Below are positions 8,831-17,923 of a stretch of 64,000 nt of DNA, in pieces. Position numbers and translations under genes: made by a program. The notes under the pieces were generated by a model. The model was not told the origin of the DNA and did no database searches. It saw only the letters and a program-made list of their open reading frames with translations. How positions within the stretch are numbered: position 1 is the first letter of the stretch; every line of letters begins with the position of its first letter. Origin of the DNA: UBA7455 sp026713185 (GTDB lineage Bacteria; Pseudomonadota; Gammaproteobacteria; Pseudomonadales; Azotimanducaceae); the NCBI GenBank assembly GCA_963665785.1, contig OY762456.1, forward strand, positions 2,046,001 to 2,110,000, given 5' to 3'.

Positions 8831-11800
8831 TTATTTTGAATCGAAAAGTGGATGTGCGGCGACAGGTGGATTCGGTATATTCCCAGGCGGTTTTCGTAAC
8901 GTTATGTCTTCGAACAGGAAATCCGGCGTAGCAATCGAAATCATGGCATCGGTCCGGGGAATACCGTATAGAGCGGATGTATACAGAAGTATGGACCCGC
9001 TTCCCTGAGGATACATCATGGAATGATTCGTCGATTTCCTTGATATCGCAACGATATCCTTGAATGTCGATGCGTTAATTCCAGACAATTCTGCTATCCG
9101 TATGGGTACCTCTCGACCGTCCGGGAACACCTTGTATGCTCGCAGCAGATGTTCGACCGAGGTTTGACCGCCACCGCCGGATTGTCTGAATGTATCTGTC
9201 GGATAGTTGATTTTATGCAACCAATTACCAATACGGCGAACGATAATGCCGTACCCGATACCCCGTTCGGCGATGAGTTGCATGAATTCGTCGTGTAGTT
9301 CCGATTTTGTAAGACCACCTTCGCCGGTAATCAGCAGGTTCCCCGGCAGCGGCAGGATGCCTCGCCTGTTGCCCGATTGCGCAGTGACCCCCGCAACAGG
9401 ATTGCGGGTTGCAAGCAGAGATTTCAGGATGCCGTTTTCGATCAGCACCGCAGGTGAAACCGGGATTCCGTCATCATCCACCGGATAGCCACCGAGCAGG
9501 CTGCTGCCGTTAGTCTTGAGGAGCGTGGGATCGTCGCGAACGCTGAGAAATCTTGGCAGTACCCGTGAGCCGATCTTGTCCACAAATGGATTCCTCACAG
9601 CTTCCGTTACACGATTCATACGGGGGTCTTCGGTAAACGGAACTCTGAGGGCCAGTAATCTCGGCGCCATGACCTGTACAAAAAGTTCTGCCGCGGCCTG
9701 TCCTTCAAACAGTACCGGACCACTATAACGGTCAACAAATTCCGCTTCACGACGTGTGCTCAATGCGTCACCCATGTTACTCACCCTTTGCTGCAATGAC
9801 TTCAGGTCAGGAAGTTCACCCCATCGTTGATGAACCACATCGAAGTCCTGCAGGACTGTTCCGTCTGATGACTGGGTTCGAGCCAACGTCTGTACCCAGA
9901 CTACTGGCAGTGAGTAGTTAAAGGTCGTTCCTTCGCTGTTGATGTAGTCGCTGCGCCGGTTGTTCATTCCGGCCTCAACACTTGAATCATTAATTTCCGG
10001 CATATCTTTGAACTGTCGGGACAATTCCCTTACCAGAGATTCTGCAGTGTCCAGAGTCAGTTTCGATACAATGGTTTTGCCTTGGGTTGTGATGGGCTCT
10101 GAGGTATAGAAATCAGGGACTTCTTCACGTGATTGATTATTCAGTGCAGCCTGTTTTCTGGCTAGCAGATCCTGTGCACGTTTGTATGCCTTGTCTGTGG
10201 CAAGCCAGAGTTGACGTCTGATTTCAGAGTAATCGTTTTCCAGTGGCAGCGGAATAATCGACCGGAAGCTGGCGGTATTGGAACGCCCCAGGAAATTGGT
10301 GTTATCGAAGTTGTGGTCGCCAATTCTCAATTCCACTGAAAGCGATCGAGAGTTCGTTTCCGAGCGGTTATTGATCGCGCCGAAACTCGCTGAGACCTGG
10401 AAGCCTTTGATTTCGTCGACCCTGTAGGCCAGGAAATAAGGATTCCCCATCTGTTCGATCTTCAGACTTTGCATGGAACGGGCAAGTTCATCACGCATGG
10501 CTTTAAGTAACACGCCGTCTCCGTGACTGTTTGCCGATATCACTTTCGCTGTATCTGCATTGTTTGCCGGTGGTGGTAATATTGGCCGTCTATCCTGGGT
10601 TTCAGGCTTCTTCTGTACCTCGACCTGGGACACAAGTATGCCGGGTGAAACTGCTGATACGGGCACTCCACCGGACTCGGCGCCGCATGTACCGTTGAAG
10701 ACCGATATCCTGTCGTCCCCTGCCACCACGTGACTCAGTGTTGTCAGGGGCGTACCGATCAGGTCTACCCCTCGCACCAGTTCTTCCCCACCATCCAGAT
10801 GGACACGGTAGACCAGAACAGGTTGCACACGGAAGGCATTAGGCGAAAATCGTCCAGTAGTGGTCACGCCCCCCTGGATGTCCTTGATCAGGAGGCCATA
10901 AGGTTTGCCTTCCTCAAGAATCATTGCAATCAGTCGTTCCTTCAATTCTGTGTGGCGCAATGGTCTGGCAACTTCCACAATGAGATTCGACTGGCGGGAT
11001 ACGGTTTTGAAGCCGGTTGCTTTACGGCCATGTCCATTGGAGCGGGGGAAACCATCGACAGGAGTACGTGACATCAGGAAGTTTTCCAGGACACCATTTT
11101 TGACGACACTGACAGGGCGCGCCATGACGCCCTGGTTGTCGAACTCATACGAACCTGCGAGATCCGAACCTGCGAGTTTTCGACGTGTAGGATCGAAGGT
11201 GACGGTAAAGTCCGCCGGCAGTATCTGTTCGCCTATTTTCTTTTTAAAAGTCTGGCCCTCGTCAACCCGTTTCTGGCGATGCCCTTCTATACGGTGACCG
11301 AGGATCTCATGGAAGAATACTCCACTGGCGCGTCCGGAGAGGATGGCAGGTCCTGTGTAAGGTTCAATGACCGGTGCGTCACGGAGAGCTGCCAGATCGG
11401 CAATCATACTCTCGACGTGCTGTAGTACCGTCTCGTCGCTGGGTAATCCATTGGTTGTAAACGAGGACCAGGTTTCATACAGCGGCAAATTCATGCCGTC
11501 CTCTGCCTCTGTATGAGCGCTGATGGTCAGTTGATAGATTGTTTCCGAGGTCTGTATCTCTGTTCCTTCGCTGTTGACGAACCAGCGTGTCCCGGCTGTG
11601 GCGGAGAATGTAGCTGAGGAACTGTATATGTCGCCATGTTTTGCGAACGGCGCCGTGTAAAGTTTGACCTTTGCCTCCCAGTCCGCAACTTTGATGTCAA
11701 GTCTTGCCGTCTCGCCATGCAGCTTTTGGGGTTTTTCACGGGAGAAATCTGCTGATTGATCTTCTGTGTCCACCTTGAGCTGGACATCGGATTTGACCTT

Positions 11801-12235
11801 GATCAACTGTTCCAGCGCCTGTTTGTATTGATTATCGGTTTCGATCCATGCAGCGCTGCGTATGGCGTCTATATCATCCTCAATGGTGATGGGCGTTAGA
11901 GACCGGCGGCGGAAACTACCTGATCCCGGACCCCTGGTCGGCCGGCTGTTGTCAAGATCGTAACCACCAACCCGGAGATCGACATCCAGAAATCGATTTC
12001 GCTGCCGGTTGCTGCGAATCAGTACTCCGTATGATCCGGTAACAGAGGCAGTGTCCTGTTCCGTAACTTCAAAACTCAGAAAATAAGGCGGTACCGGCTC
12101 TTCGCCAAGGACCTCAATCGAACGGGAGAGTTCCGACTTCAGCGCCTGCATCACAACCGATGGTTCTGCACCGGCTAATGGACATATGAGCGTTACAAAC
12201 ACAAACATCACTGTATGCTGTCTGAACAGTCGCAT
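8831..12235 (-). CDS. Exported TldD-TldE-like fusion metallopeptidase
   Basis: The 1134-aa protein consists of two tandem TldD/PmbA-type halves behind a signal peptide (MRLFRQ... to ...CPLAGA). The first half has the family's zinc site: HEILGH at residues 309-314 plus a cysteine at 517 in the segment corresponding to the third zinc ligand of E. coli TldD. The second half (from about residue 572) repeats the same N-terminal pattern, but its corresponding helix reads VMAPRLLAL and the late cysteine is missing, so it resembles the catalytically inert TldE/PmbA subunit. TldD/TldE is normally a cytoplasmic heterodimer made from two genes. The start at 12235 was chosen because AAGGA lies just upstream and a signal peptide follows directly; the longer open frame adds 41 residues of no recognisable character. 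Confidence 0.82.
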   Translation of the reverse strand: MRLFRQHTVMFVFVTLICPLAGAEPSVVMQALKSELSRSIEVLGEEPVPPYFLSFEVTEQDTASVTGSYGVLIRSNRQRNRFLDVDLRVGGYDLDNSRPTRGPGSGSFRRRSLTPITIEDDIDAIRSAAWIETDNQYKQALEQLIKVKSDVQLKVDTEDQSADFSREKPQKLHGETARLDIKVADWEAKVKLYTAPFAKHGDIYSSSATFSATAGTRWFVNSEGTEIQTSETIYQLTISAHTEAEDGMNLPLYETWSSFTTNGLPSDETVLQHVESMIADLAALRDAPVIEPYTGPAILSGRASGVFFHEILGHRIEGHRQKRVDEGQTFKKKIGEQILPADFTVTFDPTRRKLAGSDLAGSYEFDNQGVMARPVSVVKNGVLENFLMSRTPVDGFPRSNGHGRKATGFKTVSRQSNLIVEVARPLRHTELKERLIAMILEEGKPYGLLIKDIQGGVTTTGRFSPNAFRVQPVLVYRVHLDGGEELVRGVDLIGTPLTTLSHVVAGDDRISVFNGTCGAESGGVPVSAVSPGILVSQVEVQKKPETQDRRPILPPPANNADTAKVISANSHGDGVLLKAMRDELARSMQSLKIEQMGNPYFLAYRVDEIKGFQVSASFGAINNRSETNSRSLSVELRIGDHNFDNTNFLGRSNTASFRSIIPLPLENDYSEIRRQLWLATDKAYKRAQDLLARKQAALNNQSREEVPDFYTSEPITTQGKTIVSKLTLDTAESLVRELSRQFKDMPEINDSSVEAGMNNRRSDYINSEGTTFNYSLPVVWVQTLARTQSSDGTVLQDFDVVHQRWGELPDLKSLQQRVSNMGDALSTRREAEFVDRYSGPVLFEGQAAAELFVQVMAPRLLALRVPFTEDPRMNRVTEAVRNPFVDKIGSRVLPRFLSVRDDPTLLKTNGSSLLGGYPVDDDGIPVSPAVLIENGILKSLLATRNPVAGVTAQSGNRRGILPLPGNLLITGEGGLTKSELHDEFMQLIAERGIGYGIIVRRIGNWLHKINYPTDTFRQSGGGGQTSVEHLLRAYKVFPDGREVPIRIAELSGINASTFKDIVAISRKSTNHSMMYPQGSGSILLYTSALYGIPRTDAMISIATPDFLFEDITLRKPPGNIPNPPVAAHPLFDSK

Positions 12236-12240
12236 AGAGG

Positions 12241-12245
12241 TCCTT
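12241..12245 (-). promoter_or_regulatory. Ribosome binding site deciding the TldD-TldE fusion start
   Basis: AAGGA on the minus strand, five bases before the ATG at 12235. It selects this start over an ATG 123 bases further upstream and places the signal peptide at the N-terminus. Confidence 0.6.
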
Positions 12246-12442
12246 AATTCTTTCTTCCAGGCAATTATCGAGCATACTAAGCTGGTTTGTGTCCGTAAAG
12301 TGCTGATTAATCCCGTATACTGACACTCTGGATATAGACAACCCCTTCCAAAACTCATAGAGTGAACACGCTATCAGGTTAAATTATATCCTTATATTTT
12401 GTAGGACGCGTTGGACGTCATGCAAAAAACAGGAGTGAGATC

Positions 12443-15415
12443 ATGACCACACCAATATATCCTGGACGATCCGCTGTCAAGCACCTTGGTTCTCTCTACC
12501 GATGCTGCCTGGCGGTCATCATCGTCACCACACCCATGCTGGTGACGGCACAACAAAACGATGAAGAGACCACAGAGGCTACTGAAATTGAGCAGGCGCC
12601 GGTGGTTGAGGCCACCGAACTTGAGGACGCACCTGTCGTCCCCCTCATCGAAATCGAAGAGATTGTCGTGACCGGTACGCGAATTGCCCGGACGCCGGAA
12701 GAACTGGCCGGGAACCTCACTGTCCTTGATGGTGACTTCATACGCGCCTCCGGGGAGGCGACACTCGAGCGCGTGCTGCGCCAGTTACCGCAAAATGCCA
12801 ATCCCACTGCCGAGAGATTTGGCAGCAATCTCAATACGGTCCAGAATTTTACCGGGGCATCTACTGTGAATCTGCGTGGGTTGGGAAGCGAATCGACACT
12901 TATTCTGGTTGATGGCAAACGTATTGGTCACAGCGGCTTCCTGGGGGGGGTGACTGACGTATCCACCATTCCGCTGACGCTGGTGGAGAGAATCGACGTT
13001 CTGCTTGATGGCGCTTCTGCCATCTATGGTTCCGATGCCGTCGGCGGAGTGATCAACATTATCACCCGTAAAGACTATCAGGGCATTGAACTTGACCTGA
13101 ACTACAGTCAGCCAAGTGACGGCAGCTACGACGAATGGTTCGGCACGATTTCGGGCGGTTTCCTCCTGGGTGAAGCGCGGGTTCGTGCAAGCTATAATCA
13201 TGCCGGTCATTCCGGCCTTGACGGGTCGGACCGTCAGGCAACACTGTTTCAACGATCGATATTCGCGGGTCCGCAATTTGACATCCGCTTCTGTTGTTTA
13301 GCAGATGGGACGAGCCTGCCCATCCTCTATCGTCTGAATGGCGATGTGCTCACACAGAGCGAATACGACGCCCTCTCACCGGAGGACCAGTCCCGGGCAA
13401 CCATCGAAACCCATGCTGTCCTGCCGCCGGGTTTCAATCAGGATTCCAGCGTTGATGAAATCACACAGTTTGGTCAGCCCGATTGGGGTGTGGAGACACA
13501 GGCAGGGTGGCATGTGCTGCCCGAGAATCAGAAAGACGGTTTCACGTTCAGCATTGACCGGGATTTTGGCGCCTATGTCAGTGCAGAGGCCAGGGCTCGA
13601 TACGAGAGCCGGGAAACGACTTACGATCGCGGTTACATTAGTCTTTCCGGTCAGACGTTCTCGGTAAGGAATCCATTCAACCCCTTCGGGCGCAATGTTC
13701 ATCTGCGTGGCCAACGGCGGGATCTGCCGCCGGTAACAACAGAAACCGATTCGGATACGCTGGATCTCGGCCTCAACCTGGAGGGCTCTTTTGGCGACAG
13801 CGACTGGGGATGGGAGGCTAATCTTGGATTCTCCTCGCAGGATACCGACAGCATGCGTATCAATAGCGTTGACGGGACGAGTTTGATGGCTGGTATGGCA
13901 TCTGACGGCGTGACTCCCGGCACACAATTCCTGTTTGGAGAAACAGCCGAATCCTGTGCAGAGAAAGGCGGATCACTCAGCTTCGGGCTTTGCCGGGTCT
14001 CTATTCCCGCGCCACCAGCCGCCAATCCATTTGGCGATTTGTCGTCTTACATCAACGACCCGTTAAATGCAGCCAGCACAAACGAGCAGACACGTTTTGA
14101 TGCACTGCTTCGCGGCTCGCTGTGGTCCATGCCTGCCGGTGACGTGAGTGTTCTTGTGGGTTACAGTTCTCAGGAAACCGTACTCGACAGCAAAACTCAA
14201 TTTCAAATAGGTGTCGTTGACCAATCTCCCATCAGTGACGTTGAGAGCTTCAGCACTGACGCCAGCCGAGCCAATCAGGCAGCTTACATGGAAGGCCTGG
14301 CGCCGCTTATGTCCGGGGACATGAGCCTGTCACTGAGCCTGTCCGCGCGATGGGACTCCTACGATGCGCCGGATGTAACCTACCGGGATACCACGTTGGG
14401 AACCACAGAAAAGGCGGACGACCTCCCCGACGCCGGCAGCGCCACTACCTGGGGAGCAGGGCTTGTGTTTTCACCGGTTGAGAGCCTGCGACTCCGGTTT
14501 AATCGACAGACATCATTTGTAGCCCCACAACTCAACCAGTTGCTGCGACCCACCAGCGAGAGTATTACGCCTCCATTTCGAGGCCTTCTGGTCCAGTTGC
14601 CAAATGGTAATCTACAATTCAGAGACGCCCTCATCTATGAAGGTGGCAATCCGGATTTGAAGCCCGAGACCGCTGACACCCTGAATGTGGGCGCGGAATA
14701 TAATCCTCCATCAATTACCGGACTGGGTCTCAAGGTCACCTGGAGTGAGACGGATTTCAAGGATCGGATCAACCAGTTTTCGGCATTTCAAATCGATCCC
14801 GATAATCTACCGAGTAATACCTTCTACATCCCGGAAGAAGACCTGTATATACAGGAACGTCGCTGGTTCAATGTGTCAAAGGTAGATCGCGAGGGCGTCG
14901 ATCTGGAAGCCTTCTACTCCCGGGAAACCGCAGCCGGGGATTTCAGAGTCTCCTGGCGGCATTCCAGGACCAGCAAGTACGATGTTGTTATCGATCCTGC
15001 AATTGACGAAGTGGTCGATGTTCTGGGGCACACTGAAGGCAACACGATTATTGGTGTGGTGCCCAAATCTGCGACAACGGCACAATTTACCTGGGGTCAG
15101 CGGGGTCTCGAAGCCGGACTGGATTTATCTACTCAATCCAAAACCAGCAGAACTTTGGGAGGTGTCACGAGCAAATATGAGCCACCGACAATTCTCGACC
15201 TGACGCTAAGCTACAGTTTTGTAGAGGGTGGGTTGCTGGGTGTTCCAGGTTGGGCAGAAGGCGCCCGGGTATCCTTCACCGTGAATAACCTGGGTAATGA
15301 CTTCGGTGAGACACAAGTGACTAATGATGATGGTGAAGAATTAACGCAATCGTCCTCGGATGCTTCTCCTCTCTATGGCCGAGTCTACAATATGACGATT
15401 CATGTGTCTTTATGA
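12443..15415 (+). CDS. TonB-dependent outer-membrane receptor
   Basis: The 990-aa outer-membrane receptor uses TonB/ExbBD energy to import a ligand. A signal sequence (about residues 1-36) is followed by an acidic linker with a short duplication, then the TonB-box-like EIEEIVVTGTRI (71-82), the plug domain (about 85-210, including NLRGLGSESTLILVDGKR) and a C-terminal 22-strand barrel ending in a hydrophobic strand. Cysteine pairs occur in probable loops (FCC near 284; two more near 505-520). There is no N-terminal STN signalling domain. AGGAG lies seven bases before the ATG. It is transcribed away from the TldD-TldE fusion and ahead of two TlpA genes. The substrate cannot be told from the sequence; siderophore, peptide and glycan are all possible. 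Confidence 0.92.
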   Translation: MTTPIYPGRSAVKHLGSLYRCCLAVIIVTTPMLVTAQQNDEETTEATEIEQAPVVEATELEDAPVVPLIEIEEIVVTGTRIARTPEELAGNLTVLDGDFIRASGEATLERVLRQLPQNANPTAERFGSNLNTVQNFTGASTVNLRGLGSESTLILVDGKRIGHSGFLGGVTDVSTIPLTLVERIDVLLDGASAIYGSDAVGGVINIITRKDYQGIELDLNYSQPSDGSYDEWFGTISGGFLLGEARVRASYNHAGHSGLDGSDRQATLFQRSIFAGPQFDIRFCCLADGTSLPILYRLNGDVLTQSEYDALSPEDQSRATIETHAVLPPGFNQDSSVDEITQFGQPDWGVETQAGWHVLPENQKDGFTFSIDRDFGAYVSAEARARYESRETTYDRGYISLSGQTFSVRNPFNPFGRNVHLRGQRRDLPPVTTETDSDTLDLGLNLEGSFGDSDWGWEANLGFSSQDTDSMRINSVDGTSLMAGMASDGVTPGTQFLFGETAESCAEKGGSLSFGLCRVSIPAPPAANPFGDLSSYINDPLNAASTNEQTRFDALLRGSLWSMPAGDVSVLVGYSSQETVLDSKTQFQIGVVDQSPISDVESFSTDASRANQAAYMEGLAPLMSGDMSLSLSLSARWDSYDAPDVTYRDTTLGTTEKADDLPDAGSATTWGAGLVFSPVESLRLRFNRQTSFVAPQLNQLLRPTSESITPPFRGLLVQLPNGNLQFRDALIYEGGNPDLKPETADTLNVGAEYNPPSITGLGLKVTWSETDFKDRINQFSAFQIDPDNLPSNTFYIPEEDLYIQERRWFNVSKVDREGVDLEAFYSRETAAGDFRVSWRHSRTSKYDVVIDPAIDEVVDVLGHTEGNTIIGVVPKSATTAQFTWGQRGLEAGLDLSTQSKTSRTLGGVTSKYEPPTILDLTLSYSFVEGGLLGVPGWAEGARVSFTVNNLGNDFGETQVTNDDGEELTQSSSDASPLYGRVYNMTIHVSL

Positions 15416-15484
15416 TTTTCTAAACAGACCTTGTGAGGCCTGATACCTGCAATTGAATCGGGCTTCACACCCTGGAGTAATAAT

Positions 15485-16723
15485 ATGAATATACGCTTGA
15501 CAGCCTGGCTACTTCTTGTGTTCTCGGTCTGCACCGGGACAGTCTCTGGGCAAGAGGCGAATTTCGTTCTTGAGGGTGACCTTTCGGCGTTCTACTCCAG
15601 CGGCAACTTTGTAGTGTGGAAACCAAAACCCTCGGCCGACGGAAAGGGCGCCGCCACCATGATGTCAGCGTCTGTAATGGGCGCCGAAAAGCCGAAGTCG
15701 CTTGAGGAAACTCTCGACGTGATAGCGAAAGCACCCCTTCAGCCGGACGGTACATTCCGGGTAGAGGCGTCTGTGGATGAGCCACGCGAAGTGTTCTTTT
15801 ACGTTCTCGATTCAATTGGTCCCCAGGGACAGCGTTTCGCACCTGTCAAGGGGAATGGATTTATCCTCGAACCCGGACAACTGCGGTTGCGCCTGAGCCG
15901 GCCCGGTCGCTTTGTCATTGAGGGTGGGCCATACAACGACGTCGTTTACAACTCCTGGCGTCTTTCCAAGGAGTACATAGAGACCCAGAGGGAATACTAC
16001 CAGCTAATACAGGAGGTGGAGGGAGAAACCGAGGCCGAGAACCGTAAACGCATCGATCGATACGGGGAGCTATTCCAGCGCCTGCTGGAAATTGAAACCG
16101 AAGGCCGAACCCTGGTCTCCACCACTCACCCGGATCCCCTGGTGCGTCGGTTGACGATTGAAACCGCCTGGCTGGGTGGTCCATGGATTCTGGAAGCCTA
16201 TCGGGGGCTGGCCAAGATGACCCCGGAGGATCCCTGGGTCGTGGAAAATCTCGCCAGGGCAGAGGAGTCTGAGGCAAAGAGAGCCGAGGAAAGGAAGCGC
16301 TTCGCGGTCGGACAGGGAATTCGGGATTTCGTGGCGGACACTCTCGAGGGCAATCCGGTACAGCTGGCTGATGTCAGAGCGAACAGCAAGCTCGTACTGT
16401 TGGAGTTCTGGGCATCCTGGTGTGGTCCCTGCCGGGTCGAGATTCCTCATATGAAGGAGGCATATGCGCGGCACAGGGATAAAGGATTCGAAATAATCTC
16501 ATTTACTATAGACGATGACCGCACAGACTGGGAAGTGGCTTCCGAGGAAGAGGACCTGCCCTGGCCAAACCTGGGGATGGGCAGGGATGCAGAAGCCCCG
16601 CTGGCGTACAACGTGACCGGTGTACCCAAGAACTACCTGGTTGAATCCAGCACCGGTGAGATACTGGCAAAGGATCTTCGAGGTCACAAACTGGATGAGA
16701 CGTTGGCAGAGTTCTTCCAGTAG
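15485..16723 (+). CDS. TlpA-like thiol-disulfide oxidoreductase, periplasmic
   Basis: The 412-aa exported protein has a cleavable signal peptide (about residues 1-22, ending VSG-Q), an N-terminal region of about 250 residues resembling the DUF4369-type domain found ahead of TlpA/ResA folds, and a C-terminal thioredoxin-like domain with the active site WCGPC (cysteines 313 and 316). Such proteins reduce or isomerise disulfides in the periplasm. The stop codon shares one base with the GTG start of the next gene, a paralogue. It lies 69 bp after the TonB-dependent receptor and is probably co-transcribed with it. The partner protein is unknown. Confidence 0.86.
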   Translation: MNIRLTAWLLLVFSVCTGTVSGQEANFVLEGDLSAFYSSGNFVVWKPKPSADGKGAATMMSASVMGAEKPKSLEETLDVIAKAPLQPDGTFRVEASVDEPREVFFYVLDSIGPQGQRFAPVKGNGFILEPGQLRLRLSRPGRFVIEGGPYNDVVYNSWRLSKEYIETQREYYQLIQEVEGETEAENRKRIDRYGELFQRLLEIETEGRTLVSTTHPDPLVRRLTIETAWLGGPWILEAYRGLAKMTPEDPWVVENLARAEESEAKRAEERKRFAVGQGIRDFVADTLEGNPVQLADVRANSKLVLLEFWASWCGPCRVEIPHMKEAYARHRDKGFEIISFTIDDDRTDWEVASEEEDLPWPNLGMGRDAEAPLAYNVTGVPKNYLVESSTGEILAKDLRGHKLDETLAEFFQ

Positions 16724-17913
16724 TGTTCCGGCCTGTTGTACTTTTCGCCTGGATGGCATTTGCCTTTGGCTGTGATTCGAGTTCCGAATTCCTGATCAGA
16801 GGTGATCTGGGAGACTTCGCCCGCGCTGGTGAAGTCGTGCTGACGCAATACACATCCCTGATCGGGGAGAATGAACAGTTTGCCGCCGTGCCCATCGTGG
16901 ATGGCCGGTTTGAGGTCAGTGGAGATACATGGGCGCCGCGTATGGTTACATTGAAAGTCCGGGTAGAGGACCAGACCAGGGATTCTGTGCGTCTGATCAT
17001 CGAACCGGGTGAAGAATTGCGGGTGACCTACGGCGATTGGCTCACAGGTCTCAGAGGTGAAGGCGGTCATTACCATCGCAAACTCATGTCGTCCTGGCAG
17101 GAAAGTGATGAATACATTGAGGCGCTTTCACAATACAGGGATGTCATGACTCGCAAAAAGGAACTTGCAAAAGTAGAGGATGCCGCAGCAAGTGCAGCAC
17201 TCAACGACGAAGCCTGGCAGTTGTATGAATCTTTGCAGTCCATTGAGAAAGCGGCGCTCAATGCCTGGGTACTACAGATAGAGGACCCACTGGCCAGCTT
17301 TCTCGCGATGGAGCTTGGCGGCCGCGACGAATCAAAGTCTATTCCTGCCAGACTGGATGAGCTTGAACCGTTTCTGTCACCCGAGCAGGTGAAGCGGCAG
17401 GTTTTGCCAATGCGTCGCCGCGCCGAGACACGTTCCCGTATCGAAAGCAATGCCGCCAGCCTTGATATCGGCGTGTTGGCGGAGGATTTCACCGCGTTAG
17501 ACCTGAATGGGACACCGGTGCGCTTTCGTGATGTGCTGGATGAACACGAATTGGTGCTGATCGATTTTTGGGCTTCGTGGTGTGGTCCGTGCATTATACA
17601 ATTCCCGCATCTCAAGTCCCTGCGTGAGCAATTCCACGACCGTGGTTTTGAAATAGTAGGCTTTTCAGTGGACTCGGACGCAGAGGATTGGCGAGAGGCC
17701 AGCGAAGAACACGCTATACCATGGCTCAATCTGGGTGACCAGAAAGCCATGACAAGTCCGGTACCCATACAGTACGGTGTAACTGTTCTGCCGCTGAATT
17801 ACCTGATTGGCTCAGACAGGCGGATTCTCGGTAAGGGATTGACGCCGGAAGCAATCGATGCTGAATTGTCTGCGCGACTGACTACCGAATTGATTGATCA
17901 AAACGCCGGATGA
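16723..17913 (+). CDS. TlpA-like thiol-disulfide oxidoreductase, lipoprotein
   Basis: This is a 396-aa paralogue of the upstream gene with the same DUF4369-like plus thioredoxin layout (WCGPC, cysteines 287 and 290). It carries a lipobox (AFGC, Cys17) instead of a signal-peptidase-I site, so it should be membrane-anchored. Its GTG start uses the last base of the upstream TAG (TAGTG), which indicates translational coupling. Two differently anchored copies suggest separate locations or partners (inference). It converges on the M16 peptidase gene with a 10-bp gap. Confidence 0.85.
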   Translation: MFRPVVLFAWMAFAFGCDSSSEFLIRGDLGDFARAGEVVLTQYTSLIGENEQFAAVPIVDGRFEVSGDTWAPRMVTLKVRVEDQTRDSVRLIIEPGEELRVTYGDWLTGLRGEGGHYHRKLMSSWQESDEYIEALSQYRDVMTRKKELAKVEDAAASAALNDEAWQLYESLQSIEKAALNAWVLQIEDPLASFLAMELGGRDESKSIPARLDELEPFLSPEQVKRQVLPMRRRAETRSRIESNAASLDIGVLAEDFTALDLNGTPVRFRDVLDEHELVLIDFWASWCGPCIIQFPHLKSLREQFHDRGFEIVGFSVDSDAEDWREASEEHAIPWLNLGDQKAMTSPVPIQYGVTVLPLNYLIGSDRRILGKGLTPEAIDAELSARLTTELIDQNAG

Positions 17914-17923
17914 TCCAGTCGGG

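Noticed and set aside
12236..12358. Upstream extension of the TldD-TldE fusion with three cysteines
   Set aside because: The extension precedes a strong ribosome site and signal peptide and has no coding character, so it was left out of the gene.
12420..12446. Eight-codon open frame overlapping the TonB-receptor start, possibly a leader peptide
   Set aside because: It has no good ribosome site and no repeated regulatory codons; overlap with the ATG of the receptor is likely chance.
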